A model generated the notes under the pieces. That model saw only the letters and a list, made by a program, of their open reading frames with translations, did not search any database and was not told the DNA's origin. From DASXSB01 sp036506275 (GTDB lineage: Bacteria; Methylomirabilota; Methylomirabilia; Rokubacteriales; CSP1-6), in NCBI GenBank assembly GCA_036506275.1, contig DASXSB010000128.1, positions 1 through 41,250 of the forward strand: a stretch of 41,250 bases of DNA, in the 5' to 3' direction. The translations under genes were made by a program, and so were the position numbers. Every line of letters begins with the position of its first letter. Position 1 is the first letter of the stretch. Below, piece by piece: positions 8,515-16,557 of the stretch.

Positions 8515-8991
8515 TCAGGCCGCGCCCTCGCGGATGGCCGCCAGCACGTCGGCGGGGTGCTTGGCGGCGTCGCGCACGGTGCGCCAGTGCTTGCGCACGG
8601 TCCCGTCCGGTCCCACCCATACCGTGGAGCGGATGACTCCCTTCGTCTTCTTGCCGTACAACATCTTCTCGCCGTAGGCGCCCCAGGCTTCCATCACCTT
8701 CCGGTCGGGATCCGAGAGGAGGGAAAAGGGGAGCCGGTACTTGGCGGCGAACTTTGCGTGCGACGCCGGCGAATCCGCGGACACGCCGAGCACGACGATG
8801 CCGGCCCGTTGCAGGTCCGCCCACGTATCGCGGAATCCGCAGGCTTCCTTCGTGCAGCCGGGAGTGTCGTCCTTCGGATAGAAGTAGACGACGACGTCGC
8901 GGCCGCTGAAGTCGCGCAGCGACACGCGCTTGCCGTCGGCGTCCGCGAGCGTGAAGTTCGGTGCCTTGCGCCCTTCGGTGATGGTCGCCAT
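8515..8991 (-). CDS. bcp: Thioredoxin-dependent peroxiredoxin, Bcp/PrxQ type
   Basis: Cytosolic peroxidase that reduces H2O2 and organic hydroperoxides, recycled by thioredoxin. The 158-residue product contains YPKDDTPGCTKEACGFRD with peroxidatic C46 and resolving C51 five residues later, the atypical 2-Cys PrxQ pattern. The family block GVSADSPASHAKFAAKY and the lysine-rich KMLYGKKTKGVIRST are present. Start MATITEG at 8991 follows a GGAGGAAAG site; a start seven codons earlier is possible. It is a useful reference for the Sec-containing peroxiredoxin at 21304, which differs at every active-site position. Confidence 0.95.
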   Translation of the reverse strand: MATITEGRKAPNFTLADADGKRVSLRDFSGRDVVVYFYPKDDTPGCTKEACGFRDTWADLQRAGIVVLGVSADSPASHAKFAAKYRLPFSLLSDPDRKVMEAWGAYGEKMLYGKKTKGVIRSTVWVGPDGTVRKHWRTVRDAAKHPADVLAAIREGAA

Positions 8992-9091
8992 GGGCCTTTC
9001 CTCCGCGCGCATCCTACCGGCGAGGGTGGCTTGACGCTATCCCGGGCGCCGGTACAGGATGCGCCACCCACTCCGCTCGACGGGAGGACCA

Positions 9092-10213
9092 ATGACGACG
9101 GCCGCCCGACCCCCATTCCGCGCCGACCACGTCGGTAGCCTGCTCCGTCCCCCCGGCCTCAAGGCGCTGCGGCGCGAGCGGGAGGCGGGCCGCGCCAGCG
9201 ACGTCAAGCAACGCGAGGCCGAGGACGAGGCGATTCGCGCGGCGGTGGCGATGCAGGAGGCGGTCGGTCTCCAGGGCATCACCGACGGCGAGATGCGGCG
9301 CGCGTCGTGGCACATGGACTTCCTGCTCCGGTTGAGCGGGCTCGCGAGCGAGGGCAAGACGATTCCCGTGACCTTTCGCGGCGCCGGGGGCCAAATGTTC
9401 TTCACGCGGCCCGATCTCGCCGTCACCGGCCGCATCGGACGTCCGGCGCCGATCTTCGTTGAGCCGTTCCGCTTCCTCGCCTCGGTGACGTCGCGCACGG
9501 CCAAGCTCACGATCCCCTCGCCGTGCATGCTCTACTCCCAGGTCGGCCGCGCCAACATCGATCGCCGCGTCTATCCCGACCTCGACGGCTTCGTGGCGGA
9601 CACCGCCGCCGCCTACCGGGCCGAGATCGCGGACCTCTACGCCGCCGGCTGTCGCTACCTGCAGCTCGACGACGTGAGCCTCGCCTATCTCTGCGACGAG
9701 CAGCTTCGCGCGGAGAGCCGCGCGCGTGGCGAGGACCCCGACGCGCAGCTCCGGCTCTCGGTGGAGCTCATCCAGGCCACCCTGCGCGAGAAGCCGGGCG
9801 ACCTCACGGTGTGCACGCATCTCTGCCGCGGCAACTTCCGCTCGAGCTGGCGCGCCGAGGGCGGCTACGCGGGCATCGCGGAGGTCATCTTCAACGAGCT
9901 TCCGTACGACGGGTTCTTCCTCGAGTTCGACGACGCCCGCTCCGGCGATTTCTCGCCGCTGCGGTTCGTCCCCCGTCACGTGCGCGTGGTGCTCGGGCTC
10001 GTGACCACCAAGGTGGGGACGCTGGAAGCGAAGGACGCGCTCCGGCGGCGCCTCGACGAGGCCGCCCGCTACGTCCCCCTCGAGCAGCTCTGCATCAGCC
10101 CCCAGTGCGGCTTTTCCTCGACTGTGGAGGGCAACGAGATCACGCTCGACCAGCAGCAGGCGAAGCTCGCCCGCTGCGTCGAGGTGGCGCGCGAGGTGTG
10201 GGGCGCGCTCTAG
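9092..10213 (+). CDS. MetE-like (cobalamin-independent methionine synthase C-domain) protein
   Basis: A 373-residue TIM-barrel protein of the Meth_synt_2 family (PF01717). It has the N-terminal signature FRADHVGSLLRP, the zinc-binding region VCTHLCRGNFRSSW, the acidic block LPYDGFFLEFDDARSGDF and the terminal zinc cysteine in LCISPQCGFSST. It lacks the N-terminal MetE domain. Known members act as corrinoid-independent methyltransferases, as core methionine synthases, or like epoxyalkane:coenzyme M transferase on thiols. The reaction therefore likely activates a thiol on zinc, but substrate and methyl donor cannot be set from sequence. Start ATG at 9092 follows GGGAGGA. It is divergent from bcp and 75 bp before the aldehyde dehydrogenase. 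Confidence 0.85.
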   Translation: MTTAARPPFRADHVGSLLRPPGLKALRREREAGRASDVKQREAEDEAIRAAVAMQEAVGLQGITDGEMRRASWHMDFLLRLSGLASEGKTIPVTFRGAGGQMFFTRPDLAVTGRIGRPAPIFVEPFRFLASVTSRTAKLTIPSPCMLYSQVGRANIDRRVYPDLDGFVADTAAAYRAEIADLYAAGCRYLQLDDVSLAYLCDEQLRAESRARGEDPDAQLRLSVELIQATLREKPGDLTVCTHLCRGNFRSSWRAEGGYAGIAEVIFNELPYDGFFLEFDDARSGDFSPLRFVPRHVRVVLGLVTTKVGTLEAKDALRRRLDEAARYVPLEQLCISPQCGFSSTVEGNEITLDQQQAKLARCVEVAREVWGAL

Positions 10214-10288
10214 GGCGTCGCACGCGAGCGCGACGATCGCTCGCATTCGTGGATCGGGTCCGGCACCCTGAAGGGTGAGGTGAGAGCC

Positions 10289-11653
10289 ATGAGCATTCAA
10301 TCGATCAATCCCGCCACCGGCGACATCCTCGAAACGTTCCATGAGACATCCGAGCAGGACATCGAGCGAATTCTCGACGAGGCCCACCGCGCGTTTCGTG
10401 ACTGGCGCCGCCTGTCATACGCGGCGCGGGCCGGTCACATGGAAAAGGCCGCGCACGTCCTGCGGGCCCGCCAGGCGGAATTCGCGCGGCTCATGGCGCT
10501 CGAGATGGGCAAGCCGATCACCCAGGGGGAGGCGGAGGTCGAGAAGTGCGCGTGGGCGTGCGAGTACTACGCCGCGCACGCGGCCAGCCTTCTCGCCGAG
10601 CAGCCACGGCAGACGGACGCGTCGCGGAGCTACGTCCGCTTCGATCCCCTCGGCCCCGTCCTCGCCGTCATGCCCTGGAATTTTCCCTTCTGGCAGGTGT
10701 TCCGGTTCGCGGCGCCCACCCTCATGGCGGGGAACGTCGGCGTTCTCAAGCACGCGTCCAACGTCCCCCGTTGCGCGCTCGCGATCGAGGACGTGTTCCG
10801 CGAGGCCGGCTTCCCGCCCGGCGTGTTCGCGACGGCGCTGGTGGGATCGGGAACGGTGCCGCGCCTCGTGGCCGACCCGCGGATCGTGGCCGCCACCCTC
10901 ACCGGCAGCGAGCGCGCCGGCAGCACGATCGCGCAGGAGGCGGGACGCGAGCTCAAGAAGACGGTGCTGGAGCTGGGCGGAAGCGATCCCTTCGTCGTGC
11001 TCGCCGACGCCGATCTCGTCGCCGCCGCCCGCACGGCGGCCGACGCGCGACTCGTCAACAGCGGCCAGAGCTGCATCGCGGCCAAGCGGTTCATCGTGGT
11101 GGAGCCGCTCGCGGACGACTTCGTGAAGCGATTCGTCGAGGAGCTGCGAGGGCGGCGGGTCGGCGATCCCCTCGCGCGCGAGACGCAGGTGGGGCCGCTG
11201 GCGCGGGTGGATCTGCGCGAGGCGCTTCATCAACAGGTGGAGGAATCGGTGAAGCGCGGTGCTCGCCTCGCGCTCGGCGGCGAGATTCCGCCCGGGAAGG
11301 GCGCGTTCTATCCGCCCACGGTGCTCGTGGCCGTGGACAAGGGCATGCCCGCCTTCGACGAGGAGACGTTCGGCCCCGTCGCCGCCGTCGTCCGCGCGCG
11401 CGACGAGGCCGACGCGATCCGCCTCGCCAACGATTCGTCCTTCGGCCTCGGCGCCTCCCTCTGGACCCGGGACCGCGCCCGCGCCGAGCAGCTCGCGTCG
11501 CAGATCGAGGCCGGCCTCGTGTTCGTGAACGGCCTCGTGAAATCCGATCCCCGCCTGCCGTTCGGCGGCGTGAAGCGCTCCGGCTACGGCCGCGAGGTCT
11601 CCGAGTACGGGCTGCGCGAGTTCGTCAACATCAAGACCGTCTGGATCGCGTAA
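10289..11653 (+). CDS. NAD(P)-dependent succinate-semialdehyde dehydrogenase-like
   Basis: Aldehyde dehydrogenase superfamily (PF00171), 454 residues, oxidising an aldehyde, most likely succinate semialdehyde, to the acid. Diagnostic blocks are MPWNFPFWQVFRFAAPTLMA, LTGSERAGSTIAQEAG, the general base in ELGGSDPFVVL, the catalytic Cys in NSGQSCIAAKRF and the C-terminal LPFGGVKRSGYGREVSEYG. The opening SIQSINPATGDILETF is typical of the short Sad/YneI-type enzymes. Start ATG 10289 is preferred to the in-frame GTG nine bases upstream because of family length. It follows the MetE-like gene by 75 bp and may share its transcript. Confidence 0.9.
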   Translation: MSIQSINPATGDILETFHETSEQDIERILDEAHRAFRDWRRLSYAARAGHMEKAAHVLRARQAEFARLMALEMGKPITQGEAEVEKCAWACEYYAAHAASLLAEQPRQTDASRSYVRFDPLGPVLAVMPWNFPFWQVFRFAAPTLMAGNVGVLKHASNVPRCALAIEDVFREAGFPPGVFATALVGSGTVPRLVADPRIVAATLTGSERAGSTIAQEAGRELKKTVLELGGSDPFVVLADADLVAAARTAADARLVNSGQSCIAAKRFIVVEPLADDFVKRFVEELRGRRVGDPLARETQVGPLARVDLREALHQQVEESVKRGARLALGGEIPPGKGAFYPPTVLVAVDKGMPAFDEETFGPVAAVVRARDEADAIRLANDSSFGLGASLWTRDRARAEQLASQIEAGLVFVNGLVKSDPRLPFGGVKRSGYGREVSEYGLREFVNIKTVWIA

Positions 11654-11660
11654 CTCGCCG

Positions 11661-11702
11661 CGGCTCTCCGGGTAGGCACGCGAGGCGGCTCTCCGGGTAG
11701 GC
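11661..11702. repeat. Tandem 17-bp direct repeat between convergent genes
   Basis: CGGCTCTCCGGGTAGGC occurs exactly at 11661-11677 and 11686-11702, a 25-bp period. It occupies most of the short gap between the convergent aldehyde dehydrogenase and aldo/keto reductase stops. It may be a local slippage product. Confidence 0.7.
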
Positions 11703-11725
11703 GTGCGCGCCGCGCGTGGCGGCAC

Positions 11726-12574
11726 CTAGAGCGTGGGCAGCGAGCGCGGCCGGGGGCCGCGCGGAAACGCGGCGTCGATCCGCGCCAGCTCGGCGTCGCT
11801 CAGCCGAAGACTCCCCGCCTTCGCGTTCTCGGCCGCGTGCTCGACCTGGCCCGTCTTCGGGATCGTGAAGAGCGACGGGAGGCGCAGCAGGAATCGGAGC
11901 GCGACCTGCCGCGGCGTGACATCGTGCGCGGCCGCAATCTCCGTGAGGACGCGTCCGCCCGCGGAGCGCGGGCTCGGAAAGCGACCGGAGCCGAACGGGC
12001 TGTAGGCCACGACGGCGACATCGCGCTCGTGACACCACGGGATCACGGCGTGCTCGATCCCGCGCTCGGTCAGATGATAGAGAACCTGGTTGCAGGCGAT
12101 CCGCCCGGGACCCGCGATGCGGAATGCCTCGTCCAGATCGTCGACGTCGAAGTTGCTGACACCCCACGACAGGATCTTTCCCTCGCCCTGGAGCTGCTCG
12201 AAGGCGGCGATCGTGCCCTCGAGCGGATGCGAGCCCGTCCAGTGAAGGAGGTAGCAGTCGAGCCGCTCCGTGCGGAGGCGCCTGAGCGATCGCTCGCACG
12301 CGACCACGGTGCCTCGCCGCGAGGCATTCTGGGGAAGGACCTTGGAGACGAGGAAGACCTCCTCGCGACGGCCGGCGATGGCCTCGGCCACCAGCTCCTC
12401 GACGGCGCCGCTTCCGTACATCTCCGCGGTGTCGACGTGGGTCATCCCGAGATCGAGGCCGCGCCGCAACGCCGCCACCGCGCCCGCGCGATCGTCCTGC
12501 TCGAGATGCCAGGTCCCTTGACCGACCACGGCCACGTCGCGCTTCGTGGCCCCGAATCGCCGCCGCTCCATCAT
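11726..12574 (-). CDS. Aldo/keto reductase
   Basis: NADPH-dependent oxidoreductase of the AKR superfamily (PF00248), 282 residues. The catalytic tetrad is visible: Asp and Tyr in THVDTAEMYGSG, Lys in VFLVSKVLPQ and His in CYLLHWTGSHPLEG. The NADPH-binding C-terminal block reads LPSLFTIPKTGQVEHAAENA. Start MMERRRFG at 12574 is chosen because family members begin at this motif; a longer frame to 12703 adds residues with no family likeness. The physiological substrate is unknown. It converges on the aldehyde dehydrogenase and is divergent from the secreted protein on the right. Confidence 0.88.
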   Translation of the reverse strand: MMERRRFGATKRDVAVVGQGTWHLEQDDRAGAVAALRRGLDLGMTHVDTAEMYGSGAVEELVAEAIAGRREEVFLVSKVLPQNASRRGTVVACERSLRRLRTERLDCYLLHWTGSHPLEGTIAAFEQLQGEGKILSWGVSNFDVDDLDEAFRIAGPGRIACNQVLYHLTERGIEHAVIPWCHERDVAVVAYSPFGSGRFPSPRSAGGRVLTEIAAAHDVTPRQVALRFLLRLPSLFTIPKTGQVEHAAENAKAGSLRLSDAELARIDAAFPRGPRPRSLPTL

Positions 12575-12858
12575 GGCGCCACCGCCCTCGCTCCCGTCGC
12601 AGTGCGACAGCGCGATGGTACCTGCCGGCGCAACGCGATTCACGGCGTGCCATCTGCCGGAGACGGCGCGTCTACTGGAGTAGACGATCGTCGCCATTCC
12701 CACGACGCAGCCGCATCCTGCCCGAGAGGCGATTCCTCGCGCGTATTCCGGCTGTTGCGCGCGGCCCCGCGCCCCGCGCCAGGTTTGGCAGGACGGTTGC
12801 CCTTGCTCGCGGACCAGCGCCGACTGTGCAGCTCGCGACAGTCGGGAAGGAGACCGCG
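12575..12858. promoter_or_regulatory. Divergent intergenic region
   Basis: 284 bp between the divergently transcribed aldo/keto reductase and the secreted protein, so it should hold promoters for both. I could not assign a convincing -35/-10 pair by eye. No small gene is evident. Confidence 0.35.
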
Positions 12859-13914
12859 ATGAAAAGGATGGCGTTGCTCACCGGTGTCGTCATGTTCTTC
12901 CTGCTGTCCACCCCGGCTTGGGCGCAGGTGTGCCCCTCGCCACCGGGTGAGTTCTACGAGCTGTTCAACTGGCACCGCTGGGGAGACGGCGTGCCTCCCA
13001 AGGTCGCCGCGTACTTCTTCAGAGAGGACACGATCGTGATCCACATCGAGGACGGTGTGGCCGACAACGTCCAGCCCGACGAGGTCGTCGTCCACCTCAC
13101 GGCGCCGTGGTGGATGGCGCGCAAGGAGGTCTCGGCGTGGGGGTGCGCCGGGAGAGGCGAGACGATCGCGACGGACCTCTTCAACGGCGGCGTCAAGACT
13201 ATGCGCCTGACGAGGAGCAGCGGCGCCACTCGCCTCGACACCATCGTGCTCGCCAAGCACCGCGACAACGGCAGCATGCAGGACGTGTACTTCCTGGACC
13301 CCGCGTATTTCTTCTGGCTGTTCGCGGGCAAGGCGATCACGCTCGATTGGCAGAGCGACACCGACAACACGACGCATCCGCCCGCCACGTACACGCCGTC
13401 CACGTTCTTGATTCCGTTCGGCAACGATCCGACGCGCGATCTGACGTTCTCGTTCGACGGGAAACTCCGTGATCGGGCTCGCCAGAGCTCGTCCCTCACG
13501 GGACCCGATGGCGCGCTCGATGGGACGTTCACGCTCAAGGTGGCGCCGGTCACCGGGGACCGCCACATCACGCGTCTCCGGCTCACAACGAGCACGGGTC
13601 TCTGGGATACCGACCCCGCGGTGACGACCAAGTGGGTGATCGGCGCCGCTCTCGGCATCGATGGTCCGTTGGTCAACGATCCCACCACGGGCGCTGTAGA
13701 TGTCACCGTGCCGGATGGTGGCAGCCTCTCGCTGTTCGCCTCCGACGGTCCGCTGAACTACTTCACCCCGGGCACGACCTTCACGCTGACGATTGTGTTC
13801 TCCGACGGCACCAATCGCAGCCTCACCGCGACCGTTCCGGTGCCGCCGCCGCCGCCCCCGCCTCCGCCGCCGCCGGGCGACGGATGCCCGCGGCCGCCCC
13901 GCGTGTGTAATTGA
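12859..13914 (+). CDS. Secreted protein with polyproline tail
   Basis: A 351-residue exported protein. Start ATG at 12859 with GGGAAGGAG upstream. A clear Sec signal peptide (MKRMALLTGVVMFFLLSTPA, cleavage after WAQ) is followed by a beta-rich body with repeated Thr/Asp strands, for example DRHITRLRLTTSTGLWDTD and GPLNYFTPGTTFTLTIVFSD. The C-terminus is VPVPP, about a dozen prolines, then a short GDGCPRPPRVCN with two cysteines. The body has no family I recognise. The proline stem plus a Cys-bounded end suggests a rigid spacer to an envelope-facing tip. A strong hairpin follows 15 bp after the stop, so it is likely monocistronic. Confidence 0.7.
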   Translation: MKRMALLTGVVMFFLLSTPAWAQVCPSPPGEFYELFNWHRWGDGVPPKVAAYFFREDTIVIHIEDGVADNVQPDEVVVHLTAPWWMARKEVSAWGCAGRGETIATDLFNGGVKTMRLTRSSGATRLDTIVLAKHRDNGSMQDVYFLDPAYFFWLFAGKAITLDWQSDTDNTTHPPATYTPSTFLIPFGNDPTRDLTFSFDGKLRDRARQSSSLTGPDGALDGTFTLKVAPVTGDRHITRLRLTTSTGLWDTDPAVTTKWVIGAALGIDGPLVNDPTTGAVDVTVPDGGSLSLFASDGPLNYFTPGTTFTLTIVFSDGTNRSLTATVPVPPPPPPPPPPPGDGCPRPPRVCN

Positions 13915-13929
13915 CGAGGCCACGGATCG

Positions 13930-13963
13930 GAGAGACGACGTCGGGGAACCGGCGTCGTCTCTC
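13930..13963 (+). terminator. Hairpin after the secreted-protein gene
   Basis: Perfect 11-bp inverted repeat GAGAGACGACG / CGTCGTCTCTC with a 12-nt loop, starting 15 bp after the stop. There is no T tract, so it is a terminator-like or 3'-protecting hairpin rather than a classic intrinsic terminator. The rest of 13964-14248 shows no gene. Confidence 0.6.
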
Positions 13964-14248
13964 ATGGTCTGGCCAATACTGCGTCCGGCGTTGGCCACAT
14001 ATCCACCGGCGTCCCCAATACGAAATAATGACGGACCGTCGCGGCGAGAGCCGCACCCCCCGGCGTTCGTCCGCAGTTTTCGAGGCCGTGCGGGCCGCGT
14101 CATGAAATCGCCGCGTAATAAAGCGTGCGCGCGCCGGAGGCGGCGGTCTCGGCCGCGAAATATCGGGCCACCGTGATTGTTGACTCAGGCCGACGATTCG
14201 CTCCTACTGCTCGCGATTCGACCCGACTGCGCACGCGAAGGAGGAGCG

Positions 14249-14641
14249 ATGACCTACACGCAGACAGTGATCGCCGTGACCGAGATCGAGCGCGAGCTCG
14301 AGCGTGAGCTTCGTGCCGTCGTGATCCGTCTCGGCCATGCGACGTCGATCGCCGCCGGAGCGCATCATGGGGAGCCATCGACGGCGCTCGGCGGTGACCT
14401 CGTGGAGGATGCGCAGATCGTGGAGGCGCACGAGGTGCGCCACCTCAATCAGGATCGGCTCGCGCGGCGGGCCAAGAGCCTTATGCTCGCCCTTCAACGC
14501 GTCAAGGCCGGGACCTACGGGATTTGCGACGACTGCGGGGAGGCGATTCCGCCCGCGCGCCTGCGCGCGCTGCCGAGCGCGACCACCTGCGTCGTCTGTC
14601 AGCAGTTGCTCGAGGACGGCTCGCGCTACCGCCCTCGCTGA
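14249..14641 (+). CDS. DksA/TraR-type zinc-finger protein
   Basis: A 130-residue member of the DksA/TraR family (PF01258). Its N-terminal half is a predicted coiled coil (TEIERELERELRAVVIRLGH through DRLARRAKSLMLALQRVKAG), and the C-terminal zinc finger is GICDDCGEAIPPARLRALP with CVVCQ, a four-cysteine site. Relatives bind RNA polymerase through the secondary channel with an acidic coiled-coil tip; some stand-alone homologues have no known role. Start ATG 14249 follows AAGGAGGAG. It precedes the UGSC selenoprotein by 99 bp on the same strand, and a regulatory link to that operon is possible but not shown. Confidence 0.88.
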   Translation: MTYTQTVIAVTEIERELERELRAVVIRLGHATSIAAGAHHGEPSTALGGDLVEDAQIVEAHEVRHLNQDRLARRAKSLMLALQRVKAGTYGICDDCGEAIPPARLRALPSATTCVVCQQLLEDGSRYRPR

Positions 14642-14740
14642 GGGCGCATCGCCGCCTCCCGCTTCGCTTGCCTCGCGGCGCCCGCGCGGATACGCTCGGG
14701 CGCGCCGGTCGCGGGGAAGCGACGGCGAGGAGGATCGACG

Positions 14741-16474
14741 ATGGAACAGACGGACGGCGGCGCGCAACGGGTGGTCTGGCCCCGGGGCCGGAAAACGGTC
14801 TCCCCCAAGGCAATCGCCCCGCGCCTGCCGACTCTCGAGGGCATGACGATCGGCGAGCTGTGGGACGATCTGTTCCGCGGCGACGAGATCTTCCCGATGC
14901 TGCGCCAGGCGCTCGGCGATCGCTTCCCCGGCGTAAAGTTCGTCGGCTACGACGCGTTCGGCTCCACGCACGGCGCGAGCGAGCACGAGGTGCTGGCGCG
15001 ACTGCCCGAGCGTTTGCGGGAGCACGGGGTCGACGCCGTCATCTCGGGGATGGCCTGCTGAGGAAGCTGCACGCCCGCCGTGCTGCGGGCGAGCGCGGTT
15101 GCCGAGGACTCCGGAATTCCTTCCGTCTCCCTCACCTGTGAGGGATTCCTCGCGCAAGCCGCCACCACCGCCAGCGGCCTCGGGATGCCGACGCTTCCCG
15201 TGGCCCTCGTGCCCGGGCATGTCGACGTCCAGACCGCGGACGAGCTTCGTCGCAACGTCCTCGCCGCCACCGTGGACGCGGTCGTGCACGGCCTCACCGT
15301 GATGCCGGAGAACGCGGTCGAGACGGCCGAGCCCGGACCCCACGACGTCGTGTTCGAGGGCAGCACCGAGGAGATCAACCGCTTCTTCTACGAGAACCGC
15401 TGGAGCGACGGTCTTCCCATCGTGCCGCCGACCGAGGCGCGCGTGCGCGAGTTCCTGCGCTTCACCGATCGCGATCCCGACGAGGAGCTCGGCGTTTTGC
15501 TGCCCGACCGGCGCTCCGCCACCGTGCGGACGGTGGCCGTCAACGGTGTGCTGGCGGGCTGTCGTCCGGACTACATGCCGGTCCTGATCGCCCTCGTGGA
15601 AGCGATGGCCGATCCGCGCTATGGCGTCGAGCACAGCGGCAACACCCCCGGCTCCGACACGCTGATCATCCTGAACGGGCCGGTCGTCAAGGAGCTCGGC
15701 TTCAACTACGAGCAAGGCGCGCTCCGCGACGGGTTCCACGCCAACACCACCGTCGGCCGCTTCTGGCGTCTCTACCTCCGCAACGTGGCGGGCTTCCTGC
15801 CCCACCGCACCGACAAGGCGACGTTCGGCAACACCTGGCGCGTGGTCCTCGCCGAGAACGAGGACGTGCTCGCCCGCATCGGGTGGCCGAGCGTCGCGCG
15901 CGACGAGGGCGCGGCGGCGGGCGCGAGCGCGGTGACGATCTCGCGCTTCACCGGCGGCGGCGTGCTGGCCTCGGTGTTCGGTGATACGCCGGAGCGGCTC
16001 CTCCCTTACCTCGCGGACGGGATCGCGCGCTACGTGGGGTGGGAGGTGATCTTCACGGTCGGCATGGCGTCGGGCGCGCAGCGACCGCTTCTCGTCCTGA
16101 GCCCGATCCTCGCCGAGACGCTGGCGCGCGCGGGACTCCGCAAGCGCGACGTCCAGCAGCGGCTCTACGAGGCCGCGCGCATACCGGCGTGGAAGTTCGA
16201 GCGCTACATCGGGGGCTGGACGAACTTCACGCCCGGTCGCCCGACGTTACGCGAGCTGGTCAAAGCCGGCCGAGCGCCGGCGGTCTTCGCGGAGTCGGAC
16301 GACCCCGCGCGCCTGGTGCCGGTGGTCGCCAAGCCCCAGGACATCGTGATCGCCGTCAGCGGCGATCCGCTGCGGACCAACGCCTACGTGTTCGCCCACA
16401 ACGGCATTCTCGGCTATCCCACCACGAAGACGATCGCGCTTCCGCGCGCCTGGACGGAGCGCGCCCGTGCATGA
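14741..16474 (+). CDS. UGSC-family selenoprotein (in-frame TGA = Sec107)
   Basis: One 577-residue gene interrupted by TGA at 15059-15061. The frame before it ends GVDAVISGMAC; the codons after it read GSCTPAVLRASAVAEDSGIP in the same frame, giving C106-U107-G-S-C110. That is the signature of the UGSC family of Cys/Sec proteins. A hairpin suited to Sec insertion follows. The N-terminal domain (about 30-180) is Rossmann-like with the redox motif. The C-terminal domain (about 205-577) contains FYENRWSDGLPIVPPTEARV, GNTPGSDTLIILNGPVVKEL and FGNTWRVVLAENEDVLARIG. Start ATG has GAGGAGG upstream. It heads the importer block, 83 bp before the binding protein. Biochemical function is unknown; a redox or thiophile-handling role is inferred. 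Confidence 0.9.
15059..15091 (+). promoter_or_regulatory. UGA Sec codon and SECIS-like hairpin of the UGSC gene
   Basis: After UGA, 15072-15078 (CGCCCGC) pairs perfectly with 15085-15091 (GCGGGCG). The hexaloop CGUGCU begins at the 18th nucleotide after UGA, the same spacing as in E. coli fdhF. A G occupies the second loop position, and GU is present in the loop. This satisfies the loose bacterial SECIS pattern. Confidence 0.7.
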
Positions 16475-16557
16475 CACCGGAGGGCTCCTGGGCTAGGATA
16501 GGCGGCCAACCAGGACCGACTCGCGACCCACGTCGTCTCAATCGAGGAGGCCGCCGT

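Noticed and set aside
15059..15080. TGA 15059 as a true stop with a second gene starting at GTG 15080
   Set aside because: No ribosome site precedes the GTG, the frame is continuous through the TGA, and the junction spells the known UGSC motif.
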